64,000 nt of DNA, from positions 36,338,501 to 36,402,500 of the forward strand of contig NC_068913.1 in the NCBI RefSeq assembly GCF_023091745.1, written 5' to 3'. This DNA comes from Budorcas taxicolor. Lineage: Eukaryota > Chordata > Mammalia > Artiodactyla > Bovidae. The notes below the pieces were generated by a model that had not been told where the DNA came from, searched no databases, and saw only the letters and a program-made list of their open reading frames with translations. This document shows, one piece after another, positions 47,754 through 57,359 of the stretch. The position numbers and the translations under genes were made by a program. Every line of letters starts with the position of its first letter. Within the stretch, counting starts at the first letter, position 1.

Positions 47754-48680
47754 ATGAAGAGACAGAGGAATACTCAGCAGGTAAAGGAACAGGAGAGTTG
47801 CCCACCAAACCAAACAAAAGAGGAAGAAGTAGGGAATCTACCTGAGAAGGAATTCCGAATATTGATAGTGAAAATGATCCAAAATCTTGAAATCAAAATA
47901 GAATCACAGATAAATAGTCTAGAGACAAGGATTGAGAAGATGCAAGAAAGGTTTAACAAGGACCTAGAAGAAATAAAAAAGAGTCAAAATATAATGAATA
48001 ATGCAATAAATGAGATCAGAAACACTCTGGAGGCAACAAATAGTAGAATAATGGAGGCAGAAGATAGGATTAGTGAAATAGAAGATAGAATGGTAGAAAT
48101 AAATGAATCAGAGAGGAAACAAGAAAAACGAATTAAAAGAAATGAGGACAATCTCAGAGACCTCCAGGACAATATGAAACGCTCCAACATTCGAATTATA
48201 GGAGTCCCAGAAGAAGAAGACAGAAAGAAAGATCATGAGAAAATCCTTGAGGAGATAATAGTTGAAAACTTCCCTAAAATGGGGAAGGAAATAATCACCC
48301 AAGACCAAGAGACACAGAGAGTTCCAAATAGGATAAACCCAAGGCGAAACACCCCAACACACATATTAATCAAATTAACAAAGATCAAACACAAAGAACA
48401 AATATTAAAAGCAGCAAGGGAAAAACAACAAATAACACACAAGGGGATTCCCATAAGGATAACAGCTGATCTTTCAATAGAAACTCTTCAGGCCAGGAGG
48501 GAATGGCAAGACATACTTAAAGTGATGAAAGACAATAACCTACATCCCAGATTACTGTACCCAGCAAGGATCTCATTCAAATACGAAGGAGAAATCAAAA
48601 GCTTTACAGACAAGCAAAAGCTGACAGAATTCAGCACCACCAAACCAGTTCTCCAACAAATTCTAAAGGATATTCTCTAG
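47754..48680 (+). CDS. L1 ORF1 protein, intact, 308 residues
   Basis: An RNA-binding, nucleic-acid chaperone protein of the L1 ribonucleoprotein. It starts MKRQRNTQQV at the conserved ORF1 start. A long coiled coil spans about residues 43-142, with heptad-like EIRNTL and AEDRISEIEDRM. The RNA-recognition-like domain follows from about 143 (NIRIIGVPEEED at 145-156; HILIKLTKIKHKEQI at 203-217). The C-terminal domain runs from about 223 (REKQQITHKG, ADLSIETLQARREW, LLYPARISF) to residue 308. It is uninterrupted. It would act in cis with ORF2 product in the cytoplasm. Whether it is expressed is unknown. Confidence 0.93.
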   Translation: MKRQRNTQQVKEQESCPPNQTKEEEVGNLPEKEFRILIVKMIQNLEIKIESQINSLETRIEKMQERFNKDLEEIKKSQNIMNNAINEIRNTLEATNSRIMEAEDRISEIEDRMVEINESERKQEKRIKRNEDNLRDLQDNMKRSNIRIIGVPEEEDRKKDHEKILEEIIVENFPKMGKEIITQDQETQRVPNRINPRRNTPTHILIKLTKIKHKEQILKAAREKQQITHKGIPIRITADLSIETLQARREWQDILKVMKDNNLHPRLLYPARISFKYEGEIKSFTDKQKLTEFSTTKPVLQQILKDIL

Positions 48681-48731
48681 ACAGGAAAGACGAAAAGGGT
48701 GTATAAACCCGAACCCAAAACAATAAAGTAA

Positions 48732-51700
48732 ATGATAACGGGATCATACTTATCAATAATTACCTTAAACGTAAATGGGTTGAACGCCCCAACCAAAAGG
48801 CAAAGACTGGCCGAATGGATACAAAAACAAGACCCCTCTATATGCTGCTTACAAGAGACCCACCTCAAAACAAGGGACACATACAGACTGAAAGTGAAGG
48901 GCTGGAAAAAGATATACCATGCAAATAGAGACCAAAAGAAAGCAGGAGTGGCAATACTCATATCCGATAAAATAGACATTAAAACAAAGGCTGTGAAAAG
49001 AGACAAAGAAGGCCACTACATAATGATCAAAGGATCAATCCAAGAAGAAGATATAACAATTATAAATATATATGCACCCAACATAGGAGCACCACAATAT
49101 GTAAGACAAATGCTAACAAGTATGAAAGAGGAAATCAACAATAACACAATAATAGTGGGAGACTTTATACCCCACTCACACCTATGGACAGATCAACTAA
49201 ACAGAAAATTAACAAAGAAACACAAACTTTAAATGATACATTAGATCAATTAGACCTAATTGATATCCATAGGACATTTCACCCCAAAACAATGAATTTC
49301 ACCTTTTTTTCAAGTGCTCATGGAACCTTCTCCAGGATAGATCACATCCTGGGCCATAAATCTAAACCTGATAAATTCAAAAAAATCGAAATCATTCCAA
49401 GCATCTTTTCTGACCATAATGCATTAAGATTAGATCTCAATTACAGGAGAAAAACTACTAAAAATTCCAACATATGGAGGTTGAACAACACACTTCTGAA
49501 TAACCAACAAATCACAGAAGAAATCAAAAAAGAAATCAAAATATGCATAGAAACTAGTGAAAATGAAAACACAACAACCCAAAACCTGTGGAACACTATA
49601 AAAGCAGTGCTAAGAGGAAAGTTCATAGCAATACAGGCATACCTCAAGAAACAAAAAAAAAGTCAAATAAATAACCTAACTCTACAACTAAAGCAACTAG
49701 AAAAGGAAGAATTGGAGAACCCCAGAGTTAGTAGAAGGAAAGAAATCTTAAAAATTAGGGCAGAAATAAATGCAAAAGAAACAAAAGAGACCATAGCAAA
49801 AATCAACAAAGCCAAAAGCCAGTTCTTTGAAAGGATAAATAAAATTGACAAATCACTAGCCAGACTCATCAAGAAGCAAAGAGAGAAAAATCAAATCAAT
49901 AAAATTAGAGATGAAAATGGAGAGATCACAACAGACAACACAGAAATACAAAGGATCATAAGAGACTACTATCAGCAGTTGTATGCCAATAAAATGGACA
50001 ATGTGGAAGAAATGGACAAATTCTTAGAGAAGTACAATTTTCCAAAACTGAACCAGGAAGAAATAGAAAATCTTAACAGACCCATCACAAGCATGGAAAT
50101 TGAAACTGTAATCAGAAATCTTCCAGGAAACAAAAGCCCAGGTCCAGACGGCTTCACAGCTGAATTCTACCAAAAATTTTGAGAAGAGCTAACACCTATC
50201 CTACTCAAACTCTTCCAGAAAATTGCAGAGGAAGGTAAACTTCCAAACTCATTCTATGAGGCCACCATCACCCTAATACCAAAACCTGACAAAGATGTCA
50301 CAAAAAAAGAAAACTACAGGCCAATATCACTAATGAACATAGATGCAAAAATCCTCAACAAAATTCTAGCAATCAGAATCCAACAACACATAAAAGAGAT
50401 CATACACCATGACCAAGTGGGCTTTATCCCAGGGATGCAAGGATTCTTCAATATCTGCAAATCAATCAATGTAATTCACCACATTAACAAATTGAAAAAT
50501 AAAAACCATATGATTATCTTAATAGATGCAGGGAAGGCCTTTGACAAAATTCAACATCCATTTATGATAAAAACTCTCCAGAGAGCAGGAATAGAAGGAA
50601 CATACCTCAACATAATAAAAGCTATATATGACAAACCCACAGCAAACATTATCCTCAATGGTGAAAAACTGAAAGCATTTCCCCTAAAGTCAGGAACAAG
50701 ACAAGGGTGTCCACTTTCACCACTACTATTCAACATAGTTCTGGAAGTTTTGGCCACAGCAATCAGAGCAGAAAAAGAAATAAAAGGAATCCAAATTGGA
50801 AAAGAAGAAGTAAAACTCTCACTGTTTGCAGATGATATGATTCTCTACATGGAAAACCCTAAAGACTCCACCAGAAAATTACTAGAGCTCATCAATGAAT
50901 ATAGTAAAGTTGCAGGATATAAAATCAACACACAGAAATCCCTTGCATTCCTATACACCAATAATGAGAAAGTAGAAAAAGAAATTAAGGAAACAATTCC
51001 ATTCACCATTGCAACGAAAAGAATAAATTACTTAGGAATATATCTACCCAAAGAAACTAAAGACCTATATATAGAAAACTATAAAACACTGATGAAAGAA
51101 ATCAAAGAGGACACTAATAGATGGAGAAATATACCATGTTCATGGATCGGAAGAATCAATATAGTGAAAATGAGTATACTACCCAAAGCAATTTACAAAT
51201 TCAATGCAATCCCTATCAAGCTACCAGCCTTATTTTTCACAGAACTAGAACAAATAATTTCAAGATTTGTATGGAAATACAAAAAACCTCGAATTGCCAA
51301 AGCAATCTTGAGAAAGAAGAATGGAACTGGAGGAATCAACTTGCCTGACTTCAGGCTCTACTACAAAGCCACAGTCATCAAAACAGTATGGTACTGGCAC
51401 AAAGACAGACATATAGATCAATGGAACAAAATAGAAAGCCCAGAGATAAATCCACACACATATGGACACCTTATCTTTGACAAAAGAGGCAAGAATATAC
51501 AATGGAGTAAAGACAATCTCTTTAACAAGTGGTGCTGGGAAAACTGGTCAACCACTTGTAAAAGAATGAAACTAGATCACTTTCTAACACCGCACACAAA
51601 AATAAACTCAAAATGGATTAAAGATCTAAATGTAAGACCAGAAACTATAAAACTCCTAGAGGAGAACATAGGCAAAACACTCTCCGACATAAATCACAGC

Positions 51701-52354
51701 AGGATCCTCTATGATCCACCTCCCAGAACTCTGGAAATAAAAGCAAAAATAAACAAATGGGATCTAATTAAAATTAAAAGCTTCTGCACAACAAAGGAAA
51801 ATATCAGCAAGGTGAAAAGACAGCCTTCTGAATGGGAGAAAATAATAGCAAATGAAGCAACTGACAAACAACTAATCTCAAAAATATACAAGCAACTTAT
51901 GCAGCTCAAGTCCAGAAAAATAAACGACCCAATCAAAAAATGGGCCAAAGAACTAAATAGACATTTCTCTAAAGAAGACATACGGATGGCTAACAAACAC
52001 ATGAAAAGATGCTCAACATCACTCATTATCAGAGAAATGCAAATCAAAACCACAATGAGGTACCACTTCACACCAGTCAGAATGGCTGCGATCCAAAAAT
52101 CTGCAAGCAATAAATGCTGGAGAGGGTGTGGAGAAAAGGGAACCCTCCTACACTGTTGGTGGGAATGCAAACTAGTACAGCCACTATGGAGAACAGTATG
52201 GAGATTCCTTAAAAAATTGCAAATAGAACTCCCTTATGACCCAGCAATCCCACTGCTGGGCATACACACCGAGGAAGCCAGAATTGAAAGACACATGTAC
52301 CCCAATGTTCATCGCAGCACTGTTTATAATAGCCAGGACACGGAAGCAACCTAG
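48732..52354 (+). pseudogene. L1 ORF2 (endonuclease, reverse transcriptase), two lesions
   Basis: It encodes, in order, an AP-like endonuclease (NVNGLN at residues 13-18, QETH at 41-44, then DHILGHKSKP and SDHNAL), the RT (NKSPGPDGFTAEF, GFIPGMQGFFN, LFADDMILYMENP at about 50820), and a C-terminal cysteine/histidine block (CWRGCGEKGTLLHCWWECK at 52117-52175), ending at 52354. A one-base deletion near 49165-49170 shifts frame: the read becomes GDFIPHSH where the homologous copy at 23495 keeps frame. TGA at 50180-50182 replaces AGA of the FREEL motif. All other codons appear open. About 1,207 codons, typical of L1 ORF2. Confidence 0.93.
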
Positions 52355-52842
52355 ATGTCCATCAGCAGATGAATGGATAAGAAAGCTGTGGTACATATAC
52401 ACAATGGAGTATTACTCAGCCGTTAAAAAGAATTCATTTGAATCAGTTCTGATGAGATGGATGAAACTGGAGCCGATTATACAGAGTGAAGTAAGCCAGA
52501 AAGAAAAACACCAATACAGTATACTAACACATATATACGGAATTTAGAAAGATGGCAATGACGACCCTGTATGCAAGACAGGAAAAAAGACGCAGCTGTG
52601 TATAACGGACTTTTGGACTCAGAGGGAGAGGGAGAGGGTGGGATGATATGGGAGAATGGCATTCTATCATGTATACTATCATGTAAGAATTGAATCGCTA
52701 GTCTATGTCTGATGCAGGATACAGCATGCTTGGGGCTGGTGCATGGGGATGACCCAGAGAGATGTTATGGGGAGGGAGGTGGGAGGGGGGTTCATGTTTG
52801 GGAACACATGTAAAAAAAAAAAAAAGAATGAATTAAAAAAAA
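52355..52842 (+). other. L1 3' UTR and A-rich tail
   Basis: The 3' UTR has ACACAATGGAGTATTACTCA, a G/A-rich GAGGGAGAGGGAGAGGGTGG block near 52621-52642, and GGGGAGGGAGGTGGGAGGGG near 52770-52789. The tail is AAAA with interruptions (GAATGAATT). Confidence 0.88.
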
Positions 52843-52857
52843 AAAAGCATCAATTTT
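52843..52857 (+). repeat. Target-site duplication of the young L1 (right copy)
   Basis: AAAAGCATCAATTTT, identical to 45097-45111. Confidence 0.9.
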
Positions 52858-53008
52858 TTGGTGCTCAGCCTTCTTCACAGTCCAACTCTCACATCCATAC
52901 ATGACTACTGGAAAAACCAAACCCTTGACTAGACAGACCTTAGTTGGCAAAGTAATGTCTCTTCTTTTGAATATGCTATCTAGGTTGGTCATAACTTTTT
53001 CTAGGACC
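52858..53008 (-). mobile_element. BovB 3' half (minus), right of the young L1
   Basis: It continues the BovB at 44740-45111: TTGGTGCTCAGCCTTCTTCA followed by CACATCCATACATGACTACT and TATCTAGGTTGGTCATAAC. In reverse it reads VVMYGCESWTVKKAEHQ. The 5' truncation point is near 53006, where the L1 ORF1 resumes. Confidence 0.9.
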
Positions 53009-53989
53009 CCTATAACTCAAATGTTGGTGTGTTTGATATTGTCCCAGAGTTCTCTGAGAGTATCCTCAGTTCTTTTCATTCTTTTTACTTAATACTGCTC
53101 TTTAGAAGTTATTTCCATCATTTTATGTTCCAGTTCACTGATTCATATTTCTGCTTCAGATAGCCTGCTATTGATTTCTTGTAGAGAAATTTTAACTTCA
53201 GTAATTGTGTTGTTTGTCTCTGCATGTTTATTCTTTAATTCTTCTTAAGGTTTCCATTAATTTATTCTTGCATTTTCTCCATTTTGTTTTCAAAGTTTTT
53301 GATCATCTCTACTATCATTATTCTGAATTGTTTTTCAGGCAGTTTTCCCATTTTCTCTTCATTTATTTGGACTTCTTTGATTCTGGTTTGTTCCTTCATT
53401 TGAGTAGTATTCCTCTGCCTTTTCACTTTTTTTTTTTTTAACTTATTGTATTTGAGGTCTCCTTTTCCCAGGCTTCAGGGTTTAATTCTTTCTTCCTTTT
53501 GGTTTCTGCTCTCCTAAGTTTTGTCCAGTGGTTTGCACAAGCTGCTTTGTATAGAGTGAGATGTGTGTTGAGTTTTGTTTGTTTTTCCTTTGATGGGCAA
53601 GGGTGGGTGAGGTGGTAATCCTGTCTACTGATGATTGGGTTTGTATTTTTGTTTTGTTTGTTGTTTAGTTGAGGCATCCTGTACAGGGTGCTACTGGTGG
53701 TTCCTTGATGCTGGGTCTGTATTCAAGTGGTTTCCTTAGTGTGAGTTCTCACTATCTGATACTGCCTAGGGTTAGTTCTCTGGTATTCTATGGTCTTGGA
53801 ATCAGTCCCACTCCAAAGGCTCAGGGCCTCATCCTTGGTCAGGAACAAAGATTCCACAAGTGGTTTGTTATGGCATTAAGTGAGATTAAAACAAATACCC
53901 CAAATGGAGAAACCAAAGATGAATCCCAGACAAATGGCAGTTACAAAATCAGGCAAATAATAAATAAAATAATGGAATATACATATATA

Positions 53990-54189
53990 CGTTCAGTCGT
54001 GTCCAACTCTTCGCGATCCCATGGACTGTAGTCTACCAGGCTTCTCTGTCCATGGGATTTTTCCAGGCAAGAGTACTGGAGTGGGTTGCCATTTCCTTCT
54101 CCAGGGGATCTTCCTTATCCAGGGATCAAACGCAGGTCTCCTGCATTGCAGGCAGACACTTTACCCTCTGAGCCACCAGGGAAGGCCCC
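53990..54189 (-). mobile_element. Bov-tA SINE with 13-base duplication
   Basis: A full Bov-tA in reverse (GTTCAGTCGTGTCCAACTCT ... CTGCATTGCAGGCAG ... GCCACCAGGGAAGGCCCC). ATATACATATATA occurs at 53977-53989 and 54190-54202. It was inserted in an AT-rich stretch of the L1 5' UTR. Confidence 0.92.
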
Positions 54190-54205
54190 ATATACATATA
54201 TATAT

Positions 54206-54475
54206 GCTGCTGCTAAGTCACTTCAGTCGTGTCCGGCTCTCTGTGACCCCATAGATGGCAGCCCACCAGGTTCCCCCGTCCCTGGGATTCTCCAGGCAAG
54301 AACACTGGAGTGGCTTGCCATTTCCTTCTCCAATGTATGAAAGTAAAAATTGAAAGGGAAGTCGCTCAGTCATGTCCAACTCTTTGCAACCCCATGGACT
54401 GCAGCCTACCAGGCTCCTCTGTCCATGGGATTTTCCAGGCAAGAGTACTGGAGTGGGGTGCCATCGCCTTCTCTG
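54206..54475 (-). mobile_element. BOV-A2 SINE followed by AT/AC repeat
   Basis: Two Bov-A units in reverse, starting GCTGCTGCTAAGTCACTTCA and joined by GTATGAAAGTAAAAATTG. A dinucleotide AT then AC run follows at 54477-54506. It lies immediately next to the Bov-tA, using the same AT-rich target. Confidence 0.9.
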
Positions 54476-54476
54476 A

Positions 54477-54506
54477 CATATATATATATATATATATATA
54501 CACACA
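54477..54506. repeat. AT/AC microsatellite
   Basis: A run of alternating AT, then ACACAC, between the SINE and 5' UTR sequence. It is likely expanded from the SINE's AT-rich target site. Confidence 0.75.
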
Positions 54507-55422
54507 AGCAAAGCCAAAACAGTCCAACAAAAATAAAGTAGAGTAGATTTACCCAGAGAACAAAGGAAATCAAAAATTATATACAAGAACAAAATTAACT
54601 AAGGCACAAACTGTAAAACAAAACTAAAGCAAGGTGCCAAGTGAGGAATAAAGCAATGAAAACAAAACTAGCAAATACGTTGAGAAGACTGGAAAAAAAG
54701 AAAGAATAGATGTGCAAAATTAAATAGAGGTAGATTAAGAATATTTATATAAAGATTAACTGCAAGGGGAAAAGAACAGTTGGAAAGGAAAACAAAGGAA
54801 TAACTGTAGAAAAATTATAATAGTTTTAAAAAATTAAAAATTAAAATTATAAAGATAAAATTTAAGAAAAGAAAGAAGGAAGGAAAAAGGAAAACTCCAC
54901 AGAACTGCAAAGCCCAACACAGAAGCAGGGATTTATAACAATAAAAAGTGTGACTTAATATACCCATATACATATACATCCATAAGCAAAATCCAAACAG
55001 TGCAAAAAAAGTACAATATATTTACCCAGAGGAAAAGAAGCCAAAAATTATATATACCAGTTAAGAACAAAACTAAGCAAAGCACAAACTGGAAAACAAA
55101 ATGAAACCAAGGTGCCAATTATGAAATAAAGTTATGAAAATAAAACTAACAAATATGTTGAGATGAAAAGAAAGAAAAAGTAGATATGCAAAATTAAATA
55201 GACGTAGATTAAGAAGATTTATATACTTTAAAGATTAATTGCAAGGAGAAAAGAACAGTAGGAAAAGCAAACAAAGAAATAAATGTATAAAAAATAATAG
55301 GTCTAAAAACTAAAATTAAAAAAGAGAAAATAGAAAAAAAAAAAGGAAAATTCACAAAACTGCAAAAGCCCAATATAGAGGCAGAGGTTTTTAACAACTA
55401 TAAAAAATGTGACTGAGGAGGG
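54507..55422 (-). repeat. Tandem duplication of a ~440-base L1 5' UTR module
   Basis: The module is at 54507-54954 and again at 54984-55422. Landmarks repeat in order: GCAAA.CCAAAACAGTCC / GCAAAATCCAAACAGTGC, AAGGTGCCAA, CAAAATTAAATAGA..TAGATTAAG, CAGAAGCAGGG / GAGGCAGAGG and AAAAAGTGTGAC / AAAAAATGTGAC. The homologous place in the L1 at 20810-21260 (opposite strand) holds one copy. Confidence 0.82.
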
Positions 55423-55883
55423 GAATAAAAAGCTCAAAAGCTTCATTAGATTTCATAGTGCCAATAAAATCAACAACTACAACAGAAGAGGGGGGAAAAC
55501 GGAAAAAAAAGAAAAGAAAAAAAATCAAAAATAATCTACAGAACACATCAAACTACAAGAATAATAAATGTTTTTCTTGAGTCACTGCTGTCAGAGTCCT
55601 TTCCCTCTGTTGGAGTCAGTCCACCTCACCTCCCTAGGATGCCCCCAACACTCTGCTGACGTCTGGACCCACTGTTGGGGGGAGCTCAGATTCTAATCTG
55701 GTCCTACTCCAGTGTGTGTTTGCCTCCAAGATCCACAACTATCAGAACTAGTGTATTTTCTTTTGTAGGAGCTCTCAGTGTCCTTTTATATGTTCCATAG
55801 ACACAGAATCGGCCCAGTTGAGTGTGTGGATTTAATCTGCAGCTTGTACAGCTGGTGGGAATGTTTTGGGTCTTCCTTAGCCA

Positions 55884-56045
55884 CACTGCCCCTTGGTTTC
55901 TATTGTAGTTTTATTCCCACCTCTGCATGTGAATTTTCCACTGGGGTTCACTCCTGAGGTTGCCTTCTGGGTCAACTGCCCCTGGGTTTCAGTTGTGGTT
56001 TTATTTCCGCCTATGCATGTTGGTCATCCACTGGGGTTTGCCTTT
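55884..56045 (-). repeat. Short tandem duplication in the L1 5' UTR
   Basis: Two ~100-base units each contain CCCC.TGGTTTCTATTG / CCCCTGGGTTTCAGTTG, GTTTTATTCCCACCTCTGCATG / GTTTTATTTCCGCCTATGC, and CACTGGGGTT. The L1 at 18737-25625 has one unit at the equivalent place (20310-20340). Confidence 0.65.
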
Positions 56046-56159
56046 GTGAGGGACAGCTGTGGAGGTGGTGCAGCTGCTTGGGTTGCAGGGATTCTGGCAG
56101 CACCAGGTATTCACGGGGAGTTGGTACCTAGGGCAGCAGGATATATAATGTTCCAGAAG

Positions 56160-56290
56160 GATATGCCAACCAGCATTGGCCACCATGCTCCAGTATTCTT
56201 GCCTGGAGACTGCCCTCCTTGACACAGAAGCCTGCCAGGCCACAGTCTACAGAGTCGCAAAGAATTGGACATGACTGAAGCAACCCTGAA
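56160..56290 (+). repeat. Bov-A-like segment captured in L1 5' UTR (second copy)
   Basis: This matches 19728-19860 of the other L1 in reverse. It contains CTCCAGTATTCTTGCCTGGA, then CCAGGCCACAGTCTACAGAG and AAAGAATTGGACATGACTGA. Position within the 5' UTR is the same. Confidence 0.8.
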
Positions 56291-57359
56291 CGCACAGACA
56301 CAAGATATTTTTTTTTGTCTGTGGCAGCTTTGCCCCAGTGAGAGCTGAGCATGAAAGTAGTGCAACTGCTTGGCTAGTGGGTACCCTGGTGGCACCAAGT
56401 GTGCAGGGACTTGGACTGCCTCTGCCGTAGGAGTTACGGCCCTATCACCATCTTTTTTCGAGTCTCTTATAGCTGGCAATCAGAAGGCCTCTTTGGCCAG
56501 CATTTCTCTGTAGCTCTGCCTATTCAGGCACTTAGAGGGCTCCCTTGCCTGGTGTCCTTCTGTTGTTCAGAGTGTCAGGCACATAGAGGGGCCCCCCTTG
56601 GGTGGGGTCCTACTCTGTAGATCAGCACATTGGTCACTTAAAGGAGTACCCTGGGTGGGGTCTTACTGTGTAGTTCAGTGCACTAGGGATTTGATGGGCC
56701 AGCCTCTCTACTGTTCAGCTGTCAATGCTGGCATGTGGGGAGAGAGAGGTGAAGGTGATGGCTCCACCCACTATGTGTGACTCAGCAGTATCACCTTACT
56801 TCCATGACTGCCCAGCTTCCTCCACAGGTATTTCCCACCACAATCTCCTGCCTCACATCCGCTTGACCCATCTCTGCACAGTCAACAGTATCCTTGCCCT
56901 GGGATTGCTCAGGGCAATCCCGAAACTCCAGCTCCCAGCTTCGGTACCTTCCAAGGGTTCTGCATTCCTGTTCAGGGTATTTATGGCTATGGCAAGGACT
57001 GCCTGATTCTAATTGTATTTAGGCTGCCAGAGATCAGCTCTTTCACTCTCAGCCTTAAATGTTTCTCCTCTGACTCAGACAATTGCCCGAATGTGGGGAT
57101 TGGACCCCTGCTTCAGTTCCCTTACCCACCAAGGGCAGGGCCATTCCTACTAATGCTCCTGCTTTTCCCCCTATTTCCCTCATCCTACTGAGTTTTATGT
57201 GGTTCTATATATTCTTTTCCGCTGGTCATCTACTCCTGTCTGCTCTCAGCTGGTGTTCTGCATGCACTTCTGTGTCTGAAGGTGTATTCCTGATGTATCC
57301 GGGCAGAGAGATGTACTCCATGTCCACCTACTCCTCTGCCATCTTATTCCTGAGGTAGT

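Larger units (their letters stand above)
45112..52842 (+). mobile_element. Young full-length L1 (bovine L1-BT type)
   Basis: A complete L1 of about 7.7 kb: a 2.6-kb CpG-rich 5' UTR, ORF1 (47754-48680), a 51-base spacer, ORF2 (48732-52354), a 3' UTR and an A-rich tail (52812-52846, with interruptions). A perfect 15-base AAAAGCATCAATTTT duplication flanks it. It lies inside the BovB at 44740-53008. Very few coding lesions indicate that it is the most recent large insertion in this window. Confidence 0.96.
41830..53426 (-). pseudogene. L1 ORF1, degraded, in three pieces
   Basis: The pieces are 53426-53009, 44510-44382 and 42170-41830. The start codon position (424-426 of the 53-kb block; 53424-53426) reads GTG where related copies have ATG. 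The central CTD pieces (ENFPSMEKEIVDKV-like; ADDLSAETVQARR) are recognisable. The twin-primed BovB, the Bov-tA and the BovB with the young L1 lie between the pieces. Confidence 0.8.
37646..57359 (-). mobile_element. Full-length L1, older subfamily, carrying nested insertions
   Basis: Read in reverse, it starts at 57359 (AATAAGATGGCAGAGGAGTA) with a 5' UTR to about 53427. A degraded ORF1 is split by BovB, Bov-tA and a young L1. ORF2 follows (41779-38213), then a 3' UTR ending near 37646. A CAAACTGTGAAAAA duplication brackets it. Without its insertions it would be roughly 8 kb. It includes a pentanucleotide CTCTC run (37921-37948) in its 3' UTR. Confidence 0.92.
53427..57359 (-). other. 5' UTR of the minus-strand L1
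   Basis: The same 5' UTR type as the L1 at 18737. The shared segments include the CTGGCAATCAGAAGGCC block (56475), the ATCCACAACTATCAGAACTA block (55730) and the CATCTTATTCCTGAGGTAG start (57340). It contains two SINEs, a captured Bov-A segment and two internal tandem duplications. Confidence 0.85.

Noticed and set aside
54477..54506. A CRISPR-like or other spaced repeat array
   Set aside because: It is a simple AT/AC dinucleotide run. No spaced direct repeats of array type were seen anywhere in the window.
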